Source of the DNA: Glacieibacterium sp965200405
GTDB lineage: Bacteria; Pseudomonadota; Alphaproteobacteria; Sphingomonadales; Sphingomonadaceae
Assembly: GCF_965200405.1 (NCBI RefSeq)
Contig: NZ_OZ241356.1
Span: 992,001-1,056,000 of the forward strand
Length of the DNA: 64,000 nt
Direction of reading: 5' to 3'
Position 1 is the first letter of the stretch, and each line of letters starts with the position of its first letter. A model generated the notes under the pieces. It was not told where the DNA came from. It saw only the letters and a list, made by a program, of their open reading frames with translations, and did no database searches. Of the stretch, positions 15,912 to 23,053 are shown piece after piece. Position numbers and translations under genes: made by a program.

Positions 15912-16490
15912 GTGAATTTGTTGAAAGTTGCTTCGCTTGCATTAACTCTGACGGCAGGGACGATGGCTCAAGCAGCCACGCTGACGTTTGACGGGCTGAA
16001 CACCACCTACGGCGACGGCTCTGCGCTTGGGCCAAACATGACAAGCGATGGACCGAACCTCACCTATGCAGAAGGCGGCTACCTTCTGACGCTGCACGGA
16101 AATACTTACGATGGCGGCGCACACATCGGCGATGGGACGAATGTCGAGAATACATTTAACTGGCATGACGAAGGCGACAACGGGGTCGGCGCGTTCATTA
16201 CGCTCACCAAAGCTGGTGGCGGCACCTTCAACCTCGCGTCATTCGACTATGCCACTTACTCGAACCTTTCGATCAACGGGGTGGCGCTGGAAGGCGCTGG
16301 CACTTTCGTCGCCAACTATCATGGCGTCAGCTCGGTGACCTTTTCGAGCAGTGGCTACAGCTCGAATCAGCTCGACAACATCTCCGTTACCGCCGGTGTG
16401 CCAGAGCCTGCGAGCTGGGCTTTGATGATTGGCGGCTTCGGAATGACCGGCTTTGCGATGCGTCGCCGCCCGACGGCTGTGACGGCGTAA
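15912..16490 (+). CDS. PEPxxWA-CTERM sorting-domain protein
   Basis: 192 residues from a GTG at 15912 with GGGGGAT upstream. A cleavable signal peptide (MNLLKVASLALTLTAGTMAQ, cut near Ala22) is followed by a beta-rich secreted domain (LTFDGLNTTYGDG; SLDYATYSNLSI-like strands). The C-terminal tail is VPEPASWALMIGGFGMTG followed by a basic end: the PEP motif, a membrane segment and Arg residues recognised by exosortase in Sphingomonadales and relatives. The protein would be exported and sorted to the cell surface, often linked to exopolysaccharide. A strong terminator follows. Confidence 0.85.
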   Translation: MNLLKVASLALTLTAGTMAQAATLTFDGLNTTYGDGSALGPNMTSDGPNLTYAEGGYLLTLHGNTYDGGAHIGDGTNVENTFNWHDEGDNGVGAFITLTKAGGGTFNLASFDYATYSNLSINGVALEGAGTFVANYHGVSSVTFSSSGYSSNQLDNISVTAGVPEPASWALMIGGFGMTGFAMRRRPTAVTA

Positions 16491-16509
16491 CCGCATAAAG
16501 AGACATTCA

Positions 16510-16543
16510 GGCCGGCGGATCTCATGTTCCGCCGGCCTTCTTG
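16510..16543 (+). terminator. Rho-independent terminator
   Basis: GGCCGGCGGA (16510-16519) pairs perfectly with TCCGCCGGCC (16528-16537) around an 8-base loop and is followed by TTCTT. It ends the PEP-CTERM transcript. Confidence 0.85.
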
Positions 16544-16813
16544 TGCGTGCGGTGCAGCCTTAGTTTAAGTCCGCCGACGCTTCACCGATTTCGCCTAGAT
16601 GCGTTCGTCCGGCCGCTGCAGCGTGTCGTCGGTCGCGGCGACATCCGTCACTTGGACAAGTGGTCGTACCTTGCGGCGGCCAGCAATCTGGCAGGGAGCG
16701 CAATAGAGCGTTTCGCAGACCGACGCCGGCTTAATTGGAAAACTGGTTCGCCTCAACCTTGGTATGTTACTAGCGTCCGGATCCGACGCGGAATACCTAG
16801 AGAGAGCGGGCTG

Positions 16814-17083
16814 ATGCAATTTGGGCGAGAGGACATGATAGCATCGGTCCTTCATCAGAAAGTGCGGGAGGCCGTTCGGCGATTGATCACCAACGCGGGC
16901 CGACAATCCTTTACCTGGAGCCTCGGCCGCGCAACTCGTCGCGAGGTCGATGCTGACGGCTGCAACTGGACAATCTACCTTAATGCTTCTGCTGACATTA
17001 TCCGCATCGCACAGCCCGCGATTGACGATGTCAGGCAGCGGTTCAACCTCAAACTGCCACCCGACCGGCGCCGCACTCAGTAA
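16814..17083 (+). CDS. Hypothetical protein
   Basis: 89 residues from an ATG at 16814 preceded by AGAGAG. The frame is open further upstream but the earlier part is not protein-like. The sequence (DMIASVLHQKVREAVRRLIT; GCNWTIYLNASADIIRIAQP) looks folded, mixed alpha/beta, with no recognised family. A leftward ORF overlaps the same region but reads less well. Confidence 0.45.
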   Translation: MQFGREDMIASVLHQKVREAVRRLITNAGRQSFTWSLGRATRREVDADGCNWTIYLNASADIIRIAQPAIDDVRQRFNLKLPPDRRRTQ

Positions 17084-17148
17084 GCGTGCATTGGGACAGG
17101 CGAGTACGGTCCTCAGGCATCTCTTTTTGCGCACTACAGATGCACATC

Positions 17149-17212
17149 GGCCGCGGCGTCGAAGGACAAGACGCCGCGGCCTGGCTGAGCGTCATCGTCA
17201 ATCGGCTTCAGT
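17149..17212. repeat. Dispersed hairpin repeat, copy 2
   Basis: GGCCGCGGCG (17149-17158) pairs perfectly with CGCCGCGGCC (17172-17181) across a 13-base loop and is followed by CTGGCTG and a tail ending CGTCAATCGGCTTCAGT. It is the partner of the copy at 12959-13023. A 28-codon ORF (MHIGRGVEGQDAAAWL, ATG at 17140) runs through it, so a shared coding remnant is an alternative. Confidence 0.6.
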
Positions 17213-17267
17213 TGCCAGCGCGCTAGCACGTCGTCACGATCTCGACCAATCCGAGTTCAGCCGAATC

Positions 17268-17591
17268 TCAGTACGCCAGCCAGTCGATCTCGGCGTCGTC
17301 AACCGCGCCGAATGCATGACGGTCTGCGTGCCCATCCCTCCGTCGCTTGCCCACGTCCTCGGTGCTACCGGTTTTAGAGAACCAACAATCCTGGCGTGCC
17401 ACTGCGGCCAGGTCATTGATCCGGCAGGGAACGCAGTCGACGCGCTCGGCACGATGACATGCAATCACCCACTCGCGCCGCTCGAAGAAGCAGCCGCCGA
17501 TCGACGCATTCCTCGCACTCGCTTTATCTGGCTGAAAAGGGAACAGCGCGTGCCCTGAAAGGTTGAGCGGCGTACTCTTGGAAACGAGCAA
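17268..17591 (-). other. Region open on both strands, coding uncertain
   Basis: Leftward, 107 codons from a TTG read SIGGCFFERREWVIACHRAE and end DAEIDWLAY. Rightward, 80 codons from an ATG at 17316 read REPTILACHCGQVIDPAGNA. Both have plausible composition and neither has a ribosome-binding site. I favour the leftward reading slightly, but cannot decide. Confidence 0.25.
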
Positions 17592-17673
17592 GTAAGCTTA
17601 AAATACAATACGTTACGGGGCGCCGTTGAGTTAAGATTTGTTAGCAATTCTTTCTTAAGTTCGGAGGCCGGTA

Positions 17674-17895
17674 GTGGGCATGTTGTTCTTGAAATGGGAG
17701 GTAAGTAGGTCCGGAGTGCTAATCGCACTGTTTTGCGAGGGCAGCCACGTAATTGCCTTCAATCGGGCAGAACTCGTCGGGCCGTTAGCGCGCCTTTACA
17801 ACAGCGGCTGGCTTGCCATCGTCCAGACGGCTCTGTCGGCACATCCTGGATTTAGCGTAATGCGTGGCGCGGCAACCGTTGAGGCTGTACATTAA
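17674..17895 (+). CDS. Small hypothetical protein
   Basis: 73 residues from a GTG at 17674, with GGAGG six bases upstream. The sequence (MGMLFLKWEVSRSGVLIALF, AELVGPLARLYNSGWLAIVQ) is mixed alpha/beta with two Trp and no transmembrane segment. No family is recognised. The good start signal is the main support. It precedes the EAL gene by 166 bases. Confidence 0.5.
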   Translation: MGMLFLKWEVSRSGVLIALFCEGSHVIAFNRAELVGPLARLYNSGWLAIVQTALSAHPGFSVMRGAATVEAVH

Positions 17896-18061
17896 CGTTT
17901 GCTCAACACGAACATGATCGATCGATATCAGAGGCTGTCGTAGGTTTAATGGTCTGAGCGCTGCAAGCAAGCCCGCGCGAAGGTGATATCCTGGGGGAGA
18001 GAGCGCAAGGCATGCAAATTAAGGTAACAAAGTATTCATCTATTTATGTATCTACTTTAGA

Positions 18062-18844
18062 ATGCGCTTAGCGAACTATGAACGATCCGATGCATTAGCA
18101 TGTACCGGTTGCCGCGAAGGCCGGGATCTCGACTTTGAGTTTTCGATGGCTTTCCAGCCTATTGTTGATGTTATCGAGGGTCGGCCATTCGCTTACGAGG
18201 CGCTGGTGCGTGGCTCGAAGGGTGAAGGGGCGCAAAGCGTCCTTGCGCAAGTCTCCAATGAAAACCGGTATGCTTTCGACCAGCAGTGTCGGGTCAAGGC
18301 GATTGAGATGGCCGTGAGCGTGGGGCTAATCGATACCGGTGCTCGCCTTTCGATCAATTTTCTTCCAAACGCTGTGTATTCGCCCCTGGCCTGTATTCAG
18401 CTGACGCTCAAAACTGCGAGCGCTGTGAGATTCCCGACCGACCGCTTGATCTTCGAGTTCACCGAAAACGAGAGTATGTCGGACCCCATTCATGTGGCGA
18501 ATATAATCGCCGCATACCAAAAGATGGGCTTTGGTACTGCTCTCGATGACTTCGGTGCCGGACATGCTGGATTGAACCTTCTCGCACGGTTCCAGCCCGA
18601 TATGATCAAACTCGACATGGAACTGGTCCGCGGTTTGGACGGGAGCTTGCCGCGCCGGGTGATCATTGATGCGATCGTGAAGATGTGCACGGCCCTTGAC
18701 GTTACGGTCATAGCTGAAGGGGTTGAAACTGCCGGTGAGCTGGAAGCGCTACGATCGATTGGCGTCCGCTATATCCAAGGCTTTTATTTTGCAAAACCGA
18801 GCTTTGGAGCTCTTCCCCTAACAGGCCACGCGCTTTTTCGGTAG
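18062..18844 (+). CDS. Stand-alone EAL-domain c-di-GMP phosphodiesterase
   Basis: 260 residues, essentially one EAL domain (about 28-255). Signature residues are present: EALVRG (E46), INFLPNAVY, FEFTENES, DDFGAGHAGLN, IKLDMELV (catalytic-site Lys), AEGVET and QGFYFAKP. It should therefore hydrolyse c-di-GMP to pGpG. A Cys-containing N-terminus (LACTGCREG) might be a small sensory patch. No GGDEF, transmembrane or receiver domain is attached. The start has a weak ribosome-binding site and lies in an AT-rich leader. Its position inside the element suggests it changes host motility or biofilm state; inferred. Confidence 0.88.
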   Translation: MRLANYERSDALACTGCREGRDLDFEFSMAFQPIVDVIEGRPFAYEALVRGSKGEGAQSVLAQVSNENRYAFDQQCRVKAIEMAVSVGLIDTGARLSINFLPNAVYSPLACIQLTLKTASAVRFPTDRLIFEFTENESMSDPIHVANIIAAYQKMGFGTALDDFGAGHAGLNLLARFQPDMIKLDMELVRGLDGSLPRRVIIDAIVKMCTALDVTVIAEGVETAGELEALRSIGVRYIQGFYFAKPSFGALPLTGHALFR

Positions 18845-18895
18845 CAATCTCCGACGCTTCCGCGATGTTGGCGTAGGGCACCGGGGGAGCGGCAT

Positions 18896-19341
18896 GTGAT
18901 TCGATTTGGACCAATTCTGCTAGCACTATTGGCTCCGGCCTGTGCGACGTCACCGGTCGTGAAGCAGATTGCTGCTCCGATACCCAGAGACGGCAGAGGT
19001 GAACCGATCTGGGCTCAAATTCGACCGGCGCCAGCGAGCCTGAACTCCAAATCACGGTCGATGGCTATACCGCGGGCACCTTCGATATGAAGAGCGACCT
19101 CATTTTGTCGCTTTGACGAGATCCTCCCCAAGGATGATTGGGGCGGCGGTGGATTGGTGCCATTGCCGCCCGGACCGTGGATACCAAGGAGCAAAGCAAG
19201 CGGTCCGAGAGTCCGCCGTCACCGGTGGAATGGCTTTCGACGAAGCGGGCGGAGCGTTCGGGATCGGGTGTTATACCAATGTCGCCCAACATTGGGTCGA
19301 GAGTCGATCCGGCTCCGCAGCAAAACCACTATGTGCGGTAG
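18896..19341 (+). pseudogene. Frame-broken lipoprotein gene
   Basis: A GTG at 18896 opens a lipoprotein N-terminus (MIRFGPILLALLAPACATSP, lipobox APAC). From about 19030 the best coding sense moves to another frame (ASEPELQITVDGYTAGTFDM, ending at a TGA at 19114). From about 19165 sensible sequence resumes (RTVDTKEQSKRSESPPSPVE, ending at about 19341). At least two frame changes are needed, so I read this as one decayed secreted protein gene. Alternatives are sequencing errors, or only the 64-residue first ORF being real. Confidence 0.4.
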
Positions 19342-19400
19342 GGTGCGCAACTATAGGCAAACTCACGGTTTAACAAAAGTTAGCGGGTTGGGGTCATACA

Positions 19401-19571
19401 ATGAGGAACAGCGACGACATGCGCGCTTCCCCTCAAGACCTCGCTTGGCGCCAGGCGCCACATTCCGAGAAGAGCGTAGGTGAAAGTCTACGCATGGCGT
19501 TCCAAACGGGTGCGGGGGTTAGGCTTCCGGACGACATATCCGCTCTGCTACGGCGTCTGGACGACAAGTAA
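19401..19571 (+). CDS. NepR-like anti-sigma factor
   Basis: 56 residues from an ATG at 19401. The C-terminal half, VGESLRMAFQTGAGVRLPDD then ISALLRRLDDK, follows the NepR pattern (two short helices: (I/V)GxxLRxxY/F...(I/L)PDxxxxLLxxLD). NepR binds the EcfG sigma factor and is released by PhyR-P in the alphaproteobacterial general stress response. Usually it sits beside ecfG and phyR; neither is in this window, so this is an orphan copy within the element. The ribosome-binding site is weak (GGGGT). A small gene starts two bases after its stop. Confidence 0.6.
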   Translation: MRNSDDMRASPQDLAWRQAPHSEKSVGESLRMAFQTGAGVRLPDDISALLRRLDDK

Positions 19572-19573
19572 GC

Positions 19574-19750
19574 GTGGAACTGTATGACGGTCCACCGCCT
19601 CGCAAGCCTGTAAAGGAACGGCAGCAGCACGGCCGAACTTACTGGTTTTTCTGGAACTTGGCGGAGTGGTTAGCGCAGCAACCCACGCCGAACGCCGACG
19701 ACGACGTTCCGCACCAGCCCCCGAGCAAACCGCTGAATGAGCCAGACTGA
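19574..19750 (+). CDS. Small Pro/Trp-rich hypothetical protein
   Basis: 58 residues from a GTG two bases downstream of the NepR-like stop, so probably translated by re-initiation. It has a basic proline-rich start (MELYDGPPPRKPVKERQQHG), an aromatic helix (RTYWFFWNLAEWLAQQPTPN) and an acidic proline-rich end. No family is recognised. The amphipathic aromatic helix could bind a protein or membrane. Confidence 0.5.
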   Translation: MELYDGPPPRKPVKERQQHGRTYWFFWNLAEWLAQQPTPNADDDVPHQPPSKPLNEPD

Positions 19751-19769
19751 ACGTCCGGTCGCTGACTGG

Positions 19770-19925
19770 TCAGGCTTGGTCGTTTGCCGGCGCTCGAGGC
19801 CGGAAACCTGCCCCAAATACGCGGCTGACATATTCTGCGATGCTGCGCCGACCGCGCGCAAGGCGGTAGACTGAGAGATCCGGCACGTCGGCGGAGTCTT
19901 GGCTCCATCTACCCCGGGTCTTCAT
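19770..19925 (-). CDS. Small hypothetical protein
   Basis: 51 residues from an ATG at 19925, with GGGAT eight bases upstream. The sequence (WSQDSADVPDLSVYRLARGR, then RSIAEYVSRVFGAGFRPRAP) is basic, with one likely helix. No family is recognised. It converges on the 58-residue gene. Confidence 0.45.
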   Translation of the reverse strand: MKTRGRWSQDSADVPDLSVYRLARGRRSIAEYVSRVFGAGFRPRAPANDQA

Positions 19926-19980
19926 TGTTCTATCCCTTGTCGACCGCGCTACGGTCTTCTCCGGACTTCGCCATGGCGAT

Positions 19981-20199
19981 CTAGTGGCGACGTCCGCTGG
20001 TAAGGATAAAAGCGACGACGATTGAGGTGCCAGTGAAGCCTGCTAAAGCCTGATGCGCCCTGATCGTCTCGGTGATCGCGACATTGATCACGGCGATACC
20101 ATGATGACCGCGGCGCTCTGTGTATTGGACGGATCGGACAATTGCGGTTGTCCCTGATCGAGCGAGAAAGGTTCCAGCGCGAGTTGAGCCGCCCGCCAA
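19981..20199 (-). CDS. Doubtful small membrane ORF
   Basis: 72 codons; the C-terminal half (ALAGFTGTSIVVAFILTSGR) could be a transmembrane segment. The start and ribosome-binding site are unclear and the N-terminal half is not convincing. This lies within the 19926-20275 gap, which otherwise shows nothing. Confidence 0.3.
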   Translation of the reverse strand: MAGGSTRAGTFLARSGTTAIVRSVQYTERRGHHGIAVINVAITETIRAHQALAGFTGTSIVVAFILTSGRRH

Positions 20200-20275
20200 A
20201 AAAGGGGCGATGGCGGACGGCTCGGCGCCGGCGCGTGGGGACGCTGATCGCTAATCAGCAATTAGTTTGAGAAGG

Positions 20276-20641
20276 TTACCAGACGATGTGCAAACAGCGC
20301 GAGCTCAGGTATCCGAGTAATAAATAGCGCTGCAGCGCCGCACGGCCTGTCCTGTCGCCAACATCGTGCAGGACAGATCGGCCCGGCCGACGCTGCACCG
20401 CGCGAGGATCGATCCTCCGGTACCGGTCATAGCCCTCCGGCTGGCACTGGACCTGGCCGCGGGCAACTAGGCTGCGCATGACGTCGCGGCTGGCCGGGCC
20501 GCTGCCCTCGACACAGACGCGGCCCTTGCGGCAGTGGCCGGCGAGCTCCGGCGCGTCGATGCCGAGCAGCCGGATGTGCGCCGGGAGGTTGCTGCAGGCG
20601 ATGGTGTCGCCGTCGATGACGTAGGGGGCGGTGCAGATCAT
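20276..20641 (-). pseudogene. Thermonuclease-like (SNase) protein with frameshifted C-terminus
   Basis: From an ATG at 20641 (GAGGTGAGG upstream) the frame reads MICTAPYVIDGDTIACSNL, then IRLLGIDAPEL: the SNase fold with its conserved DGDT, Arg and D-A-P-E residues. After YDRYRR the frame loses sense, because GATC is duplicated (GATCGATC, 20407-20414). Removing one copy restores a family-like ending (ILARCSVGRADLSCTMLATG, stop at 20305-20307). The gene as it stands makes 121 residues with an aberrant tail. It would have been a small DNA/RNA-degrading or micronuclease-like enzyme. Confidence 0.65.
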
Positions 20642-20842
20642 GGCCTCACCTCTGGACCGGCGGCGCGGTATCGGCAACCGCGCGCCACCGAGCCGCCCAC
20701 TTGGCCGCATGCTGGCGAAGAGATCCTTTCCCGGCGCTGGCAATGATGTGCATTTTTTTGGGCGTATATCCCCTTCGCATACGTGAATCGGAACCCGGTA
20801 GTGTGCTAGGCCGTAGGCCTAAATCTGGCGGGGGCCAAAGGC

Positions 20843-21568
20843 ATGGAATTGGCGCGTCATCTTAAGACCACGATCCGCTACGACGGTCCAGCGCTCGTTC
20901 AGGGCGAAATGGACGTGCAGGACCTTGCGCCTGCTCTGATTGCGCTTGCCGAGATCGCAAAGATCGCGAACCAGCGGTTCAACGGCGGGCGTGCGAGCAT
21001 TCGAATTCTGGTCAATGCCGACATCGAACATAAGTGCTTCCAGCTCGACCTGAGTCTGGTCCAATCTTGGATCGATACAGCGCGCCAGCTCATCGGTGAT
21101 GATAACGTCACCACGCTTCAGCAACTCGGCGCGATTTTAGGCTACTTCACGGGTGCCGCTGGCGGCGTCTTTGGCATCTATAAGTGGGCTTTCGCGAAGG
21201 GCGATGCGAAGCCAAATATAACGCTCAATTACATCGATGCTCGCGGTGTTGTCATCCTTATGATGCCGGACGGCAGAACGTACGAAGCCGATCCAAAGGC
21301 TTGGGATTTGGCCAATGATGCGCGGCTTCTGCCACACATTAAGACGGTACTCTCCCCCCTTGAGAAAGAGGGTTACGACGACTTCGAGATCATCGACAAC
21401 GGAGAGCGTGTCGTTTCCATCGACAGAGAAACTGCCCGCGCCATACGAGCATCAAGCGCCCCAGTCGGGGCTGATGATAGCGAAGCTCCCTACGTTTCTA
21501 CTCTGGACGGGCAGGTCGAAATCCACACAGCGCGCTTCCGTGGCACGGCGGAGTGGGGTCTCTGGTAG
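20843..21568 (+). CDS. Hypothetical protein, probably truncated by an amber codon
   Basis: 241 residues from an ATG at 20843. The N-terminal part is alpha/beta (GEMDVQDLAPALIALAEIAK, RFNGGRASIRILVNADIEHK). A glycine-rich helix may be a membrane-associated segment (LGAILGYFTGAAGGVFGIYK). A beta-rich end follows (YVSTLDGQVEIHTARFRGTA). It stops at a TAG (21566-21568), after which the same frame continues to 21793 with no other stop. I recall uncharacterised proteins of about 300 residues with this arrangement and a C-terminal part like the downstream ORF, so this is probably the first piece of a split gene. Confidence 0.6.
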   Translation: MELARHLKTTIRYDGPALVQGEMDVQDLAPALIALAEIAKIANQRFNGGRASIRILVNADIEHKCFQLDLSLVQSWIDTARQLIGDDNVTTLQQLGAILGYFTGAAGGVFGIYKWAFAKGDAKPNITLNYIDARGVVILMMPDGRTYEADPKAWDLANDARLLPHIKTVLSPLEKEGYDDFEIIDNGERVVSIDRETARAIRASSAPVGADDSEAPYVSTLDGQVEIHTARFRGTAEWGLW

Positions 21569-21586
21569 ACAGGCCGAGTTCGCCAT

Positions 21587-21793
21587 ATGAAGATGGAAGA
21601 TGCGGTTTGGCTTGCGCGGTATCAGGCTAATCTCGAGCCGGAGGCGGTGCCCGGCGCTTGGCTTGATGTGACAATCGAGATTACGCAGCCCCGAGATAAA
21701 AAGCTCGCTGCCTCATTCGCGGTTAAGCACGTTAAGCGCGTTTTGCCGCCGGAAGGCCCCCAAGTGAGTATGTTCGATGCCGACCCTGCGTGA
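21587..21793 (+). pseudogene. C-terminal piece of the gene starting at 20843
   Basis: 68 codons in the same frame as the upstream gene (MEDAVWLARYQANLEPEAVP, then GAWLDVTIEITQPRDKK, ending VSMFDADPA). Only the TAG at 21566-21568 separates the two. It may still be expressed from the ATG at 21587, but no good ribosome-binding site is present. Confidence 0.5.
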
Positions 21794-21797
21794 GGCA

Positions 21798-22100
21798 TCA
21801 TAATAGATAGGCCAGGCCGACAGTGTCGCCCTTGTGCACCGCCACCGGCTCCAGCCAGGCACGAAGGACATGCAGCAGCTCGGCCGCTCCGTATGCCAGC
21901 GCGGTCCACTACGCTGCGCCCGGGCGCTCTACCTTAAGCGTGGTTACTGCAGCTTGCCCGCGGTCACCGCCATGTCAACGCCCCGTCCGTCGAGCGACGT
22001 GATGCCAGCGCGACGACCAAGCGACTAGTCGCGGCTCAGCCGACGGCGAAGCGCGATCAGACTAGCATCTTCAGTCGATGCTTGAGTTCACGAGCACCAC
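21798..22100 (-). pseudogene. Two decayed leftward gene fragments with in-frame TAG codons
   Basis: Fragment A (about 22066-21944) reads DASLIALRRRLSRD, TAG at 22025-22027, then SLGRRAGITSLDGRGVDMAV and a TAA. A one-base change just upstream would join it to VVLVNSSID. Fragment B (21943-21798) reads KVERPGAA, TAG at 21909-21911, then WTALAYGAAELLHVLRAWLE and ends LAYLL. Both look like phage-type proteins I cannot name. Both lack start codons, so I call them remnants. Confidence 0.45.
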
Positions 22101-22475
22101 CCTCTCGATTGTGCATGCGATGCTATCCCCACACACCCTACGCAAGTCTACGACTTGCACAGGTCGCGGATTACTTGAACGGAACCAAGCGCTTACGCCG
22201 CGCGCAGGCCGTAGATCGTTCCGCAGGTCGTGACGGCCTACTAGGTCGCGGCCTGCCCGGCGCGAGAGCAACATATTGAGCAGCCTAAGTTTTCTGGGCG
22301 CAAGCTGCAGGTCGCGGCCCTATAGCACGAGGAATGTCCGCGGTGGAAACGTGGTGAGTTGTGCACGGACTTACCCGGCAATTCCCGGTATGTTCCAGCA
22401 GTCGAATTATAGCATAAGCTATTGATTTTTCATAACTTAGACCAGTCTGGGCACGTTCGGGAACACACTTGCGAT

Positions 22476-22523
22476 GGATTGAAAATCCCCGTGTCGGTGG
22501 TTCAAATCCGCCCCCGGGCACCA
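22476..22523 (+). other. 3' fragment of tRNA-Phe(GAA): attachment site of the element
   Basis: The sequence from GGATTGAAAATCCCC through the variable loop GTGTC, T-arm (GGTGG-TTCAAAT-CCGCC), acceptor strand CCCGGGC and ACCA is the 3' part of a tRNA-Phe. The anticodon GAA is at 22481-22483. Immediately upstream the sequence does not match a D-arm or 5' acceptor strand, so no functional tRNA is encoded here. Such partial tRNA copies arise when tyrosine-integrase elements insert in the tRNA gene and restore it at the other end. Confidence 0.8.
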
Positions 22524-23053
22524 TTTCCAGATGAATGAAAATGGATCCGCGCCATGCGGCGGCGGTGCCTATGTATGCTCTGGAGATACGAGCAGCGCGG
22601 GCGAAATCGCGCAGCGAACGGCACGCTTAATCTTGAACTAGATGATCCGGGATAGTGGGCAAAAAGCCACACGATCCAAAATATCGTTAGTGACGCATCA
22701 GAAATATCCGGGTCACTAATCAGCGATTCTGAGTCTCGCTCGGTGTTCCTTACGTGTGGTCACAAATTTCTTTGTCGATGATCTGCTATTTGGATCCCGT
22801 GTTTAAGTACTGCCTAGCTTTGTTTGAATAATTTCCTGAGATATGTCGCCGCAGATACGGCTTCTGCGCGCGCTCTGAGCTGTCATAAGATGACACAAAA
22901 TATTGACAATGCTGCATTGCAATAGATGACTTGAGAACATCTTTGTGTCGAAGTGTTTCTCCGACAAATAGTTGACGACTTCATTTCGGCGCCCATAATG
23001 CCCGAAGGCGATCGTATACGATATGATACGCCATATAAAATAGGGGACGATCT
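22524..23053. other. Gap between the attachment site and the first core gene
   Basis: No ORF is convincing. The right half is AT-rich and must hold the TonB-receptor promoter: a TTGACA-like box at about 22908, and the palindromic operator at 23011-23030 listed separately. An AGGGGA ribosome-binding site lies just before the GTG at 23054. Confidence 0.5.
23011..23030. promoter_or_regulatory. Palindromic operator of the FCD-GntR type, copy 1
   Basis: ATCGTATACGATATGATACG contains the perfect palindrome ATCGTATACGAT (23011-23022). Sites of the form ATnGTATACnAT are typical of FCD-class GntR repressors. It lies 24 bases before the TonB receptor start and matches 18 of 20 bases at 27315-27334. 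Confidence 0.55.

Larger units (their letters stand above)
1..22523. mobile_element. Right part of an integrated phage-like element or island
   Basis: The stretch carries phage- and plasmid-type genes (primase, DUF3987 helicase-like protein, DUF5681 protein, serine resolvase, tailspike) and many small overlapping ORFs. It ends at a 3' fragment of tRNA-Phe at 22476-22523, beyond which ordinary chromosomal genes begin. The left end is outside the window, as is any tyrosine integrase. Capsid, portal and terminase genes are not seen, so it could be a partial view, a satellite, a degraded prophage, or several elements side by side. The right boundary is well supported; unity of the whole interval is inferred. 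Confidence 0.6.

Noticed and set aside
21560..22066. Reassignment of TAG as a sense codon in the element
   Set aside because: Other genes of the same region end normally at TAG (primase at 2831, resolvase at 6372, small gene at 10901), so decay is the simpler explanation.
22285..22524. Leftward ORF beginning MVPGGGFEPPTRGFS
   Set aside because: This peptide is the well-known antisense translation of a tRNA 3' end; here it is only the complement of the tRNA-Phe fragment.
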